Origin: Sulfurimonas sp.
GTDB lineage: Bacteria > Campylobacterota > Campylobacteria > Campylobacterales > Sulfurimonadaceae
Assembly (NCBI RefSeq): GCF_028714975.1
Contig: NZ_JAQTLH010000003.1
Span: 124,001 to 188,000, forward strand
Length of the DNA: 64,000 nt
Direction of reading: 5' to 3'
In this document: positions 10,311-19,381 of the stretch, piece by piece
Layout of the letters: every line of letters begins with the position of its first letter
Position numbering within the stretch: the first letter of the stretch is position 1
Notes under the pieces: generated by a model
What the model was told of the DNA's origin: nothing
Database searches by the model: none
Seen by the model: only the letters and a program-made list of their open reading frames with translations
Program-made: the position numbers and the translations under genes

Positions 10311-11888
10311 TTATGCTCCCTTTCTTTTTGACATACCAAACCACAGCGTGTAATTTTTATCTTTCTCTATGCGACTCATGAAAAACTGATAAATACCGTA
10401 AGTGCTGACAATTGCCGTTAATATGGATGCCAATATACCTAAACTAAGAGTAACCGCGAATCCTTTAATGGCACCCGTTCCGTATACATAAAGAATTGTA
10501 CAAGCTAAAATTTGCGTTATATTTGAATCCAAAATCGCACGCATAGCTTTTTTGTATCCCTCCGAAATCGCTCTGCTTGTAGGGATTCCTGCACGAAGCC
10601 CTTCTCTAATACGCTCGTTAATAATAATATTTGCATCTACGGCGAGTCCTATATGCAACACAATCCCTGCCATACCGGGCAGAGTCAGCGTTGCGCCAAG
10701 AAGTGAAATAACACCCAAGATAATAAAAAGATTAACAACAACCGCTATATTGGCGATAACACCAGCAAGTCCATAATAAAACATCATAAAAACGATAACT
10801 AGCGCAAAACCGCTTACCAATGCAAGAAGTGACGCACGAATACTGTCAGCACCCAAACTAGGACCGACGGAGCGTTTTTCCATTACATAAATAGGTACTA
10901 AAAGCGAACCTGAGCGAAGAGCAATCGCCAAATCTTTAGCCTCTACCACAGTGTAATGACCGGAAATTTGACCGCTTCCGCCACCGATACGCTCATTGAT
11001 AACAGGAGCAGAGTAAACTTTCCCGTCCAACACGACCGCCAAACGCTTTCCTACGCTTCTACCGGTAAAATCACCGAATATTCCGGCACCTTCGGCATTT
11101 AGCGTGAAGCTAATCAACGGACGATTATTTTGGTCAAAGCCGACATGAGCATCCGTTAACATAGAACCGTCTAAGATAGGAATTTCACGAACCAGATGTT
11201 TTATCTGTGGGTTGTTAGCATCTTCTAAAATTACATCTCCGTAAGACGAAGCATCGGATTCACTCATAGAGTTAACCCGCGCTGCCCTATCCTCATCTAC
11301 CGCCATAAGTTCTAACTTTGCGGCACGAGAGATAAGCTCTCTAGCTCTTTGTTCTTCATCGGCAGTTTTAATCCCTGCCAACTCGACTAAAATCTGATTT
11401 TCACCTTGACGGGCAACCACCGGTTCAGCTAAACCAAACTGATCAAGCCTATTTCTAATCGTCTCGATTGCTTGAGATATCGCCTGTTCTTGAGATCTTA
11501 AAATCTCCTCTTTAGTTAAAGAGATAGAGATTTTTGCACCGTCGACGGCGACAACACTCCCCTTTATTTCAGAAATGAAATTTTTTACATTTTTTACTTC
11601 ATCTTTGTCTAAAAATGTAATGGAGACGCTATCTTCATTAAAACTAAAAGAGTCGATTATAATATCTTTTTTTTCGCTAAAATTTTTAACGCTTGCAGCA
11701 ATTGATTTTATACGAGCTTTTATCGCTTCGTCTGTTTTTACACCAAGAAGCATGTGGAGTCCGCCCTGCAAATCAAGCCCAAGCGTCACTTTTTTACCAC
11801 TTTCTAATTGCAAAAGCGAAGGAGCTGAAAAAAACAGACCAAACGCTATTAAAAATGCAAAAATTACTAAACGAAAATTAAGCTTCAT
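10311..11888 (-). CDS. secD: Protein translocase subunit SecD
   Basis: Works with SecF in late steps of Sec export. I chose the ATG at 11888 (MKLNFRLVIF), not the TTG at 11906, because the family usually begins with a few basic residues before TM1. This gives 525 residues. Visible are LGLDLQGGLHMLLGV after TM1, the periplasmic P1 domain with IRNRLDQFGLAEP, and the C-terminal membrane block with GLAVDANIIINERIREGLRAG. Its start lies within the last codons of yajC (11-base overlap), a sign of translational coupling. Confidence 0.97.
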   Translation of the reverse strand: MKLNFRLVIFAFLIAFGLFFSAPSLLQLESGKKVTLGLDLQGGLHMLLGVKTDEAIKARIKSIAASVKNFSEKKDIIIDSFSFNEDSVSITFLDKDEVKNVKNFISEIKGSVVAVDGAKISISLTKEEILRSQEQAISQAIETIRNRLDQFGLAEPVVARQGENQILVELAGIKTADEEQRARELISRAAKLELMAVDEDRAARVNSMSESDASSYGDVILEDANNPQIKHLVREIPILDGSMLTDAHVGFDQNNRPLISFTLNAEGAGIFGDFTGRSVGKRLAVVLDGKVYSAPVINERIGGGSGQISGHYTVVEAKDLAIALRSGSLLVPIYVMEKRSVGPSLGADSIRASLLALVSGFALVIVFMMFYYGLAGVIANIAVVVNLFIILGVISLLGATLTLPGMAGIVLHIGLAVDANIIINERIREGLRAGIPTSRAISEGYKKAMRAILDSNITQILACTILYVYGTGAIKGFAVTLSLGILASILTAIVSTYGIYQFFMSRIEKDKNYTLWFGMSKRKGA

Positions 11889-12144
11889 CTTCAAGCTTTC
11901 TAGCAACTGCTTCTTTTGTTATTTTTACAATGATGTCATCATTGATTTTAACACTCAAAAACTTCTCTTCAACCTTATAAATGACAGATATAATTCCACC
12001 TACTGTAACGATTTTATCGCCTTTTTTAAGAGCCTCTATCATCTCTTGATGATTTTTTGCCGCTTTTTGTTGTGGACGGATAATTACGAAATACATAATT
12101 GCGATCAAAATAACGAACGGTAATAGCTGACTTATTATTTCCAT
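11878..12144 (-). CDS. yajC: Sec accessory membrane protein YajC
   Basis: A small single-span membrane protein that associates with SecDF. It has 88 residues, with one membrane helix near residues 5-22 followed by the family signature IRPQQKAAKNHQEMIEALKK and GDKIVTVGGI. It is the first gene of the minus-strand operon that continues through secD, secF and leuS. The 103-base gap upstream separates it from the divergent lnt gene. Confidence 0.96.
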   Translation of the reverse strand: MEIISQLLPFVILIAIMYFVIIRPQQKAAKNHQEMIEALKKGDKIVTVGGIISVIYKVEEKFLSVKINDDIIVKITKEAVARKLEDEA

Positions 12145-12209
12145 GAGTCTAGGTTTCCTTTGAATAAATTGCGGCGATTATACAAAAAGTATATTAATAA
12201 AAGACTGAA

Positions 12210-12221
12210 GAGTGCTATAAT
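12210..12221 (+). promoter_or_regulatory. Promoter -10 element for lnt
   Basis: A TATAAT at 12216-12221 is preceded by TG with one base between (TGCTATAAT), an extended -10. It lies 26 bases before the lnt start, with no strong -35 visible. Other genes in this window show the same pattern. Confidence 0.7.
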
Positions 12222-12247
12222 TCGCACCAAAAAACAGAGTAAAAAAT

Positions 12248-13486
12248 ATGATTGAAAAACTACAAAAGCTTAGAGAGAGATACAATCCTATCTTTTTTGA
12301 CTTAATATGCGGAGTTATAACTTCGCTGTTATTTAGTGCATTTCTCTACTTAGAGCATTTTGGCATAACTATAAAATTTTTAAATACTATTTTCGGTCTT
12401 TTAGCTTTGGCGATGCTCTTATACATACCAAAAAGAGCTGTTTTAATAGCCGGCTTTTTTATCGGTCTATTATGGTTTTACTGGATTGGATATAGCTTTA
12501 AATATAACGGTGTAGGCTATATGGAGCCTGTTATCACCGTGCTTTTTGCGGTTGTATATATGCTCTTTTTCGGCGTTACGGCATTTACGAACAGCGTAGC
12601 GATTAGAGCTGTTTTGCTCTTTGGCTTAAGTTTTGTCGAACCTTTTGATTTTAACTGGATGCAGATCGAACTTCTCTTTGTCGATAGCTACTTAGGAGTA
12701 TTTAAATACCAGCTTGCTCTTATACTTTTAGCTCTAACTTTACCGAACTATATAAAAAATCCGTATAAATTTGCTTCACTTTTACTTATATTGCTCTCTA
12801 TAAATTTCAATCCTCCCGCACAAAAAGAGGCTCCTCTAAAAATAAAATTGATAGCTACCGATGTAAAACAGGATAAGAAATGGGAGAAGGAGAGCCTGCG
12901 TCCGACACTAGAACTTATCTACAAAGAGATAAGAGATGCAAAAGAGCAAGGGTACGACCTAGTCGTTTTTCCGGAGTCAGTTTTTCCTTTTTATATGAAT
13001 AAAGCCAATCTTGTCATGGAACAGTTAAAAGAGCTCTCTTACGAAATAGCGATTGTTGCGGGCACGCTTCTGAGTGAAGAGGGCAAACACTACAATGTAA
13101 CATATATGTTTGAGGGCGGAAATTTTGAAATAGCAAAAAAAATGGTGCTTGTCCCTTTTGGAGAGTATATTCCGCTGCCAGACTTTGCAAAAAAATATAT
13201 AAACGAGTTCTTTTTTGCCGGAGCATCCGACTTTAAAACAGCCGACAAACCGACCGATTTTATCATCAAAGGCGTAAAATTCAGAAATGCCATCTGTTAT
13301 GAAGCAACTTGTGAAGAGCTTTACGAAGGAGATGTAGATTTTATGATAGCCTCAAGCAATAATGCATGGTTTTATCCCTCTATAGAACCGACTCTGCAAA
13401 AACTTCTTATGCGCTTTTATGCACGCAAAAAGGGTGTTACGATATATCATTCTGCAAATTGGAAGGGTACGGCAATCGTAAGGTAA
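12248..13486 (+). CDS. lnt: Apolipoprotein N-acyltransferase
   Basis: Adds the third acyl chain to the N-terminal cysteine of lipoproteins in the inner membrane. The 412-residue protein has about six N-terminal membrane segments (residues 15-185), then a periplasmic nitrilase-fold domain from about residue 195. The catalytic triad can be placed: Glu in VVFPESVFPF, Lys in the KMVLVPFGEY region and Cys in NAICYEATCEEL. It is shorter than E. coli Lnt (512), the loss being in the N-terminal membrane part and the extreme C-terminus. It diverges from yajC and probably starts its own transcript. Confidence 0.92.
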   Translation: MIEKLQKLRERYNPIFFDLICGVITSLLFSAFLYLEHFGITIKFLNTIFGLLALAMLLYIPKRAVLIAGFFIGLLWFYWIGYSFKYNGVGYMEPVITVLFAVVYMLFFGVTAFTNSVAIRAVLLFGLSFVEPFDFNWMQIELLFVDSYLGVFKYQLALILLALTLPNYIKNPYKFASLLLILLSINFNPPAQKEAPLKIKLIATDVKQDKKWEKESLRPTLELIYKEIRDAKEQGYDLVVFPESVFPFYMNKANLVMEQLKELSYEIAIVAGTLLSEEGKHYNVTYMFEGGNFEIAKKMVLVPFGEYIPLPDFAKKYINEFFFAGASDFKTADKPTDFIIKGVKFRNAICYEATCEELYEGDVDFMIASSNNAWFYPSIEPTLQKLLMRFYARKKGVTIYHSANWKGTAIVR

Positions 13487-13494
13487 CCTTTATT

Positions 13495-13503
13495 TGATAT
13501 AAT
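13495..13503 (+). promoter_or_regulatory. Promoter -10 element for ppk
   Basis: TGATATAAT at 13495-13503 is a full extended -10 element, 42 bases before the ppk start codon. It lies just after the lnt stop, so ppk can be transcribed independently of lnt. Confidence 0.7.
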
Positions 13504-13545
13504 TCCCAACCATATTACTAAAAATTATTTTTATAAGGTTTTATA

Positions 13546-15651
13546 ATGCTAAATCTAAAAAATCCGGATCTTTTCAACAACCGCGAACTCTCGTGGCTTC
13601 AATTTAACACCAGAGTTTTAAAGCAGGCTCAGGATGAATCTTTACCGCTGCTTGAGAGGCTTAAATTTTTAGCAATTTACGGTACAAACTTAGACGAATT
13701 TTATATGATTAGGGTTGCAGGACTTAAAAAACTCTTTACCGTAGGAATAATAGAATCAAGTGCCGATAAGCTCACACCGCTTGAACAATTAAGAGGGATT
13801 AGAGAGTACCTTCATCAAGAGCAGCAAGTTGTTGAATACTGCCTAAATTCTATACTAAAAAAGCTTGAAACTCAAGGTATAAGTATTAAATATTACAATG
13901 AGGTTACTCAACATCAAAAACACTATTTAAGCAAATATTTCAATGAACAGATATACCCTGTCGTTATTCCCATCGCCATTGATGCAACGCATCCGTTTCC
14001 GCATCTAAACAACCTTAGTTTCGGACTTATCGTAAAACTAAGAGACAACGACAATCCCGCTCTTGAGAGAAGCGGTATTGTTCGTATTCCAAGAGTTTTA
14101 GAGAGATTTGTAGAGTTGGATCTAAACACTTATGTTCCTATTGAGAGTATTGTTGCAAAACATGTAGAAGAGCTTTTTCCAGGATATACTCTTATCAAAC
14201 AAGCCTCTTTTAGAGTAACAAGAAATGCCGATATCGAGATAGAAGAGGAAGAAGCAGACGACTTTATGGAAATTTTAGAAGAGGGTCTAAAACTTCGTAA
14301 AAAAGGCGCTATGGTTCGACTTGAAGTTGAGAGCGACGGAGATGAGGAGCTTATAAACTTTTTTAACCGTCATATAAATGTTTATCGAGACGATATTTTT
14401 AGATTTCATACATTTATAAATCTATCTAGCCTCTGGCAGATTGTTACAAACAAAAAATTTGCACATCTGCTTGTTGAGCCGTATCAGCCGAGAAATCTTC
14501 CTCCGCTTGATAATATAGAAAATATATTCTCAACGCTTGAGAAACAAGATATAGTGCTTATGCATCCGTATGAGAGTTTTGATCCGGTTGTTCAGCTCAT
14601 CCAAGCGGCGGCAAAAGATCCCGATGTTGTCTCTATAAAAATGACGCTTTACCGTTCAGGAACGGATTCTCCTATCGTTAAAGCTCTTATGGGGGCAAGC
14701 GAATCGGGAAAACAGGTAACCGTTATGGTTGAGCTAAAAGCTAGATTCGACGAAGAGAACAACCTTATCTGGGCAAAAGCGCTTGAGAAAGCAGGAGCGC
14801 ATGTTATTTACGGTATCAAAGGCTTCAAAGTTCATGCAAAAGCAACGCTTGTAACGAGAAAAAAAGGCGGCAAACTCAAACAGTACGCGCATATCGGAAC
14901 AGGTAACTATAACCCATCAACTGCAAAAATCTATACGGATATGAGCTATTTGACATCTAAAGATGATATTACAAATGATTTGACAAGATTTTTCCACTTC
15001 CTAACGGGCTTTAGCAAAAAAGGCAAACTTAACGAGCTGTATATGTCACCGTCGCAAATTAAACCGAAAATCCTATCGCTTATTCAAAATGAGGCAAGAA
15101 AGGGAGTCAACGGTCGCATTATTGCAAAACTAAACTCTTTAGTCGACGACGATGTTATTCGCGCACTATATAAAGCAAGTCAAGCAGGTGTTAAAATAGA
15201 CCTGATTGTCAGAGGCGTATGCTGTTTAAAACCTGGGATTGAAGGAGTGAGCGAAAATATCAGAGTAATATCAATTTTAGGAAAGTATTTAGAGCATGCA
15301 AGAGCATTTTACTTCAAAAATGATGAAACGGGTATCTATATATCTAGTGCAGACTGGATGCCGAGAAACCTGACAAGACGCATAGAGCTTTTAACTGCCA
15401 TTAAAGACCCCAAAGCAAAAGCAAAAATTTTACAAATCTTAAAACTTCAATGTGTAGACAATTCTCTGGCGCATGAGCTTCAAAGTGACGGAAGTTACAT
15501 AAAAGTAAAAAGTGATGATACAAAACAGATAAACAATCATAAACATCTCGAAGAGTATGTCAATAAAATAGTCAAAGCTACAAAAAAAGAGAGTGTTAGC
15601 GTGGTTGAACAACTGCAAACAAATTTATTTATAGAAGGAGAGGGACAATGA
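13546..15651 (+). CDS. ppk: Polyphosphate kinase 1
   Basis: Makes long-chain polyphosphate from ATP, reversibly. The 701-residue protein is full length. It opens with the PPK N-domain (NRELSWLQFNTRVLKQA), has the middle domain with HPFPHLNNLSFGL, and shows the catalytic phospholipase-D-like histidine segment KGFKVHAKATLVTRKKGG, whose histidine accepts the phosphate, followed by HIGTGNYN. A second PLD-like region (ADWMPRNLTRRIELL) is near the C-terminus. An AAGG site precedes the ATG. The stop overlaps the next start as ATGA. Confidence 0.97.
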   Translation: MLNLKNPDLFNNRELSWLQFNTRVLKQAQDESLPLLERLKFLAIYGTNLDEFYMIRVAGLKKLFTVGIIESSADKLTPLEQLRGIREYLHQEQQVVEYCLNSILKKLETQGISIKYYNEVTQHQKHYLSKYFNEQIYPVVIPIAIDATHPFPHLNNLSFGLIVKLRDNDNPALERSGIVRIPRVLERFVELDLNTYVPIESIVAKHVEELFPGYTLIKQASFRVTRNADIEIEEEEADDFMEILEEGLKLRKKGAMVRLEVESDGDEELINFFNRHINVYRDDIFRFHTFINLSSLWQIVTNKKFAHLLVEPYQPRNLPPLDNIENIFSTLEKQDIVLMHPYESFDPVVQLIQAAAKDPDVVSIKMTLYRSGTDSPIVKALMGASESGKQVTVMVELKARFDEENNLIWAKALEKAGAHVIYGIKGFKVHAKATLVTRKKGGKLKQYAHIGTGNYNPSTAKIYTDMSYLTSKDDITNDLTRFFHFLTGFSKKGKLNELYMSPSQIKPKILSLIQNEARKGVNGRIIAKLNSLVDDDVIRALYKASQAGVKIDLIVRGVCCLKPGIEGVSENIRVISILGKYLEHARAFYFKNDETGIYISSADWMPRNLTRRIELLTAIKDPKAKAKILQILKLQCVDNSLAHELQSDGSYIKVKSDDTKQINNHKHLEEYVNKIVKATKKESVSVVEQLQTNLFIEGEGQ

Positions 15652-16175
15652 CATATAATTTTAAAGAGTTTAGCCCAAAAATCGGTAAAAACACATGGAT
15701 TGCGCCATCCGCCGATGTCATAGGTGATGTAACATGCGGAGAAGATTGCTCTATCTGGTTCGGAACTGTTGTAAGAGGCGATGTTCATTACATCACAATC
15801 GGCAATAGAGTAAGCATACAAGATTTGAGCATGGTTCATGTAACGCATCATAAAAAAGCAGACAGAAGCGACGGACACCCGACAATTATCGGCAATGATG
15901 TAACCATCGGTCACCGCGTTATGCTTCATGGATGTACGATTGAAGATGCATGTCTTATTGGGATGAGTGCGACCATACTTGACGGTGCTCTAATCGGGAA
16001 AGAGTCTATTGTCGGTGCAGGTGCGCTTGTTACAAAAAACAAAGTTTTTCCGCCTCGCTCACTTATCATGGGAAGCCCTGCAAAAGTTATCAGAGAACTT
16101 AGCGATGAAGAGGTAGCCGAGCTATACGCTTCGGCATCAAGATATGTAGAGTTCAAATCTCACTATCAAGAGTAG
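15648..16175 (+). CDS. Gamma-carbonic anhydrase-like hexapeptide protein
   Basis: A left-handed beta-helix protein of the YrdA/PaaY gamma-carbonic-anhydrase family, 175 residues. Hexapeptide repeats cover most of it (for example DVTIGHRVMLHGCTI). The three zinc-ligand histidines of the family are present: one in MVHVTHHKK and two in TIGHRVMLHGC. A metal-bound trimer is therefore likely. Actual carbonic anhydrase activity is uncertain because many family members lack it. It overlaps ppk by four bases, so translation is coupled to it. Confidence 0.88.
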   Translation: MTYNFKEFSPKIGKNTWIAPSADVIGDVTCGEDCSIWFGTVVRGDVHYITIGNRVSIQDLSMVHVTHHKKADRSDGHPTIIGNDVTIGHRVMLHGCTIEDACLIGMSATILDGALIGKESIVGAGALVTKNKVFPPRSLIMGSPAKVIRELSDEEVAELYASASRYVEFKSHYQE

Positions 16176-16184
16176 AAAAGATGT

Positions 16185-16796
16185 ATGCCTGAATATTTTA
16201 TATTTGCCGACATTATAGGCATCACGGCTTTTAGCATAAGCGGTTTTTTAATCGCCACAAAAAACAGACTTGATATTCTTGGCATACTTATAGCATCTAC
16301 CCTTACCGCCCTTGGCGGCGGCATAATCAGAGATGCTATTCTTAGCTCTGCACCGTTTGCATTTACATCACTCTACCCTGCTTTAACTCTTATTGTTACA
16401 ATATTTTTAGTCTATATTTTAAAAATTTATAAAAAAGACTCTATCGAGAGAGGCTGGATATTTGTAGTAAGCGACACCATAGGACTTGTCGCATTTAGCA
16501 TAACCGGTGCGCTTATGGCTATCAATGCAGAATATAACTTTTTTGGCATTATCATACTTAGCTTTATAACCGCAGTAGGCGGAGGCGTTACAAGAGACAT
16601 CATGATAAATCAAGTCCCATCAGTCCTCATAAGTGATTTTTACGGCTCAATAGCGGTCATCGTAGCTCTTCTTTTAGGAACATTTCACTTTTTTGGCGCT
16701 ATAAATGAGTTTTCTATCTTAGCAACCGCACTCTTTGGCACGGCTCTAAGACTTGTGGCATACAAAAAAGAGTGGCATTTGCCGCGGCTTAGATAA
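16185..16796 (+). CDS. TRIC-family cation channel (YicG/UPF0126 type)
   Basis: An inner-membrane protein of 203 residues with seven predicted membrane helices. It carries two copies of the TRIC domain, each with the signature GGGxxRD: GGGIIRDAIL near residue 44 and GGGVTRDIMI near residue 130. Bacterial homologues form trimeric potassium-permeable channels; the physiological role in bacteria is poorly known. It follows the hexapeptide gene by nine bases. The reading frame begins at the second of two ATGs at 16185, the first being in another frame. Confidence 0.88.
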   Translation: MPEYFIFADIIGITAFSISGFLIATKNRLDILGILIASTLTALGGGIIRDAILSSAPFAFTSLYPALTLIVTIFLVYILKIYKKDSIERGWIFVVSDTIGLVAFSITGALMAINAEYNFFGIIILSFITAVGGGVTRDIMINQVPSVLISDFYGSIAVIVALLLGTFHFFGAINEFSILATALFGTALRLVAYKKEWHLPRLR

Positions 16797-16876
16797 ATTT
16801 TTTTATTGTTTGAAGCATTATCAAGCCTTGTCGTAAATATTTATAGTCGTTTACAACTTAGGCGATTATTTTAATT

Positions 16877-18055
16877 TTAAGTTCTATAATCCGCATTTAT
16901 CTTTACATACTCGTGACCCAAGTCGCATCCGTATGCTTTAAAACTGCCCTCGCCTATGCCTAAATCGCACGAGATTGTAAATTTTTGGTGTTGCATAATA
17001 ACAGCACATTTTTTCTCCATCTCTGCGTCAAAATAGATAGTGCCGCTATCGTAAACGCAAAGATTGTCAAATGAGATTTTTAACTTCTCTTCATACGCTT
17101 CTACTCCGCTGGCACCTATTGTTGAGGCGATTCTTCCCCAGTTTGGATCTTCGCCAAAAAGTGCAGTTTTTACTAAAAGTGAATCAGACAACGCTTTTGC
17201 GGCAATTTCAGCTTCTCTATCATCTTTTGCACCAGTTACTTTGTAAGTTACTAACTTTGTAGCGCCCTCGCCGTCTCTTACCATCTCAAGTGCCAAAAAG
17301 TGCATCACTTTAAAAAGTGCTTCTTTAAATGCCTCTTTATCATAAGCGCCGCTTCTGCCGTTTGCCAAAACAAAAACGGTATCGTTTGTAGAGGTGTCAC
17401 CGTCAACACTAATAGCGTTAAAAGTAGTCTTTACAACCTCATCAAGCGTCTCTTGCATCTCGCTTTTACTTACTTTTGCATCGGTTGTTATAAAGCAGAG
17501 CATCGTTGCCATTGCAGGGTTTATCATTCCTGCACCTTTTGCAATCGCTCCGATGTTAAAACTGCTTCCATCTTCAAGCATAACCTTAAAAGCTATCTCT
17601 TTAGGGAATGTATCAGTCGTCATTATAGCTTTTGATGCACTTGCCGAATCTCTTTTTGTTAAATCAAAAAGCTTCATTCCATCTATAATTTTAGCTTTTG
17701 GAAGTCTTACACCGATAACTCCGGTTGAACTCATAATGGGATTTTTTACTCTTGCATCACAAGTGGATAAAACTTCTTTTATATCGTCAATCCCAGCTTG
17801 ACCCGTCATGGCGTTTGCGTTTTTAGAGTTTATGACTATAAAATTTGTCTTGACATCACCCATCGCTCTAAAATGTCTAATCGGTGCCGCACACATCTTG
17901 TTTGTCGTAAAAACCGAAACAACTTCACACTCATCTTCGCTATAGATAAATGCCATATCTAATGCACCCTCTTTTTTTAGCCCTGCATGTATGCCTGAAG
18001 CAAAAAAACCACTACTTAAACAAACACCGCCTTGCGAATAAACTATATTATACAA
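16877..18055 (-). CDS. argJ: Bifunctional ornithine acetyltransferase/N-acetylglutamate synthase
   Basis: Transfers acetyl from N-acetylornithine to glutamate, recycling the acetyl group in arginine biosynthesis. Members of this family are made as one chain and cleave themselves before the threonine of the MATML motif. That site is present here as GMINPAMATMLCFITTDA. The 392-residue length is normal and the C-terminus ends in VKINADYRT, the family's usual YVKINADYRT. The start is TTG at 18055 behind AAGGAG. Convergent with the TRIC gene. Whether it can also use acetyl-CoA cannot be seen from sequence. Confidence 0.95.
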   Translation of the reverse strand: MYNIVYSQGGVCLSSGFFASGIHAGLKKEGALDMAFIYSEDECEVVSVFTTNKMCAAPIRHFRAMGDVKTNFIVINSKNANAMTGQAGIDDIKEVLSTCDARVKNPIMSSTGVIGVRLPKAKIIDGMKLFDLTKRDSASASKAIMTTDTFPKEIAFKVMLEDGSSFNIGAIAKGAGMINPAMATMLCFITTDAKVSKSEMQETLDEVVKTTFNAISVDGDTSTNDTVFVLANGRSGAYDKEAFKEALFKVMHFLALEMVRDGEGATKLVTYKVTGAKDDREAEIAAKALSDSLLVKTALFGEDPNWGRIASTIGASGVEAYEEKLKISFDNLCVYDSGTIYFDAEMEKKCAVIMQHQKFTISCDLGIGEGSFKAYGCDLGHEYVKINADYRT

Positions 18056-18166
18056 ACTTCAGCTCCTTAAATTTATCTCTGTAACTATAGACATTTGAAT
18101 TAAAACAAGAAAGTTCTAAACGGTAAAAATCGGGAAAATGACTCATGATTGATTGCTGTGAGGGGT

Positions 18167-18217
18167 TTGGGAGATAACTCCCAATATATAAAGTTTCGAA
18201 TCCTCTCTAAGAGATTC
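18167..18217. repeat. Two short hairpins between rpmB and argJ
   Basis: Within the 182-base gap there is a perfect 7-bp stem (TTGGGAG/CTCCCAA, loop ATAA, 18167-18184) and a bulged stem (GAATC.TCT/AGA.GATTC, 18198-18217). They could form the 3' end of the rpmB message, but neither is followed on the minus strand by a clear run of T. Function is uncertain. Confidence 0.35.
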
Positions 18218-18237
18218 AATTTTATAACCTTATTTTC

Positions 18238-18426
18238 TTAAGAGTTTTTCTTAAGTGTTCTTAGCTCTTTTGCAGAGATTTTAACTTTTTGAGTAGTACC
18301 GTCATCTAAAGTGATACGTACTGTTCTAAGATTTAATAAAAAACGACGCTTTGTTCTGTTTTTAGCGTGAGAAACATTGTTTCCGCTCATTGGGCCTTTG
18401 CCGCTTATAGCACATTTTCTTGCCAT
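18238..18426 (-). CDS. rpmB: 50S ribosomal protein L28
   Basis: A small protein of the large ribosomal subunit, 62 residues, with the family opening [20 protein letters not shown] followed by KRRFLLNLR. No L33 gene is next to it, unlike in E. coli. It appears to be a single-gene transcript, with its own extended -10 upstream and hairpins downstream. Confidence 0.97.
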   Translation of the reverse strand: MARKCAISGKGPMSGNNVSHAKNRTKRRFLLNLRTVRITLDDGTTQKVKISAKELRTLKKNS

Positions 18427-18460
18427 ACTAGCTTCCTTATATTAGGTTTTAAAGTTGCGA

Positions 18461-18469
18461 ATTATATCA
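18461..18469 (-). promoter_or_regulatory. Promoter -10 element for rpmB
   Basis: On the minus strand TGATATAAT occupies 18469-18461, a full extended -10, 35 bases before the rpmB start. A plus-strand TATAAT at 18501-18506 could serve the divergent HDOD gene. Confidence 0.65.
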
Positions 18470-18577
18470 AGCTCAAACAAAACTTCTGCTTAAGGGTAAA
18501 TATAATTATTCTTATTTTCACTTTTATATTTCTTTTATAGTTATATAGATAGAATAAGCAAAATTTAAGTACATGTA

Positions 18578-19381
18578 GTGAATATGATAACAAAAAATGA
18601 AATAGATAGCTTCATAGAAAAGATACCCCCTGCTCCAAACGCTTTAAAAGAGACTATGAGACTCCTCAGCGCAGGAGAACTAATCAGAGCTGCCAAAATC
18701 GCAGAGGGTGATTTAGCTCTTAAATCTTATCTTAAACATATTGTAAATAAGCCAATCTATGGATTTAAAAATGAGGTAAGCGATATTTCTCAAATCTTCG
18801 GTATTCTTGGAGTATCTTTATCGCAGCAAAGCGTACATAATTATATGGTTACACTTTTAAGTCCTAAGAAATGGACTCTTTTTAAACTAAACTCCAAACT
18901 ATTTTATGAACTTCAAGCAAATTTATCAAAAAAATGGGAAATCATACTAAACAATCTCGGTATCGATGATAAAAACATTTATGCTTCTATCAGCCTGTTG
19001 CCTGCAAGCATACTAGTTACGGAAGCTCTTTTTGCCCAAAAAAAAGATGATATAAATTTGTTAAGAACTACAAAAGCACTTGATTACAATACGGTTCTTT
19101 TTCGTCTTTGCGGAGTCACTCTTTTTGATATTTGCGAAATGATTGCAAAGAAATGGGAGATGGACGACTCAATTTCTCAAATTGTTCAAGCCGCTTCGGG
19201 AGTAAAACACTCAAGTGACGAAAATATAAATAATCTTGGAAAGTGGATGCATCTTCTGCTTTTTTACGAGCTTTCCAAGCCGCAATTCATCGAAGCGGGA
19301 CTCAATGATTTCGTTGATTTTCAAGTTGAATATGTCGGTGATATATACGACGATTTTGCTTTGCTTATGGGGATTCAATGA
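18578..19381 (+). CDS. HDOD-like signalling protein
   Basis: A soluble protein of 267 residues whose helical pattern resembles an HDOD domain. Residues 15-110 (IPPAPNALKETMRLLSAGEL...KSYLKHIVNKPIYGF..ISQIFGILGVS) follow the HDOD layout, in which regulators use an inactive HD fold. Metal-binding HD residues are absent. The start is GTG at 18578 or ATG at 18584; neither has a good ribosome site. It overlaps the following CheX-like gene as ATGA, so the two are made together. A role in chemotaxis or motility signalling is inferred only from that partner. Confidence 0.65.
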   Translation: MNMITKNEIDSFIEKIPPAPNALKETMRLLSAGELIRAAKIAEGDLALKSYLKHIVNKPIYGFKNEVSDISQIFGILGVSLSQQSVHNYMVTLLSPKKWTLFKLNSKLFYELQANLSKKWEIILNNLGIDDKNIYASISLLPASILVTEALFAQKKDDINLLRTTKALDYNTVLFRLCGVTLFDICEMIAKKWEMDDSISQIVQAASGVKHSSDENINNLGKWMHLLLFYELSKPQFIEAGLNDFVDFQVEYVGDIYDDFALLMGIQ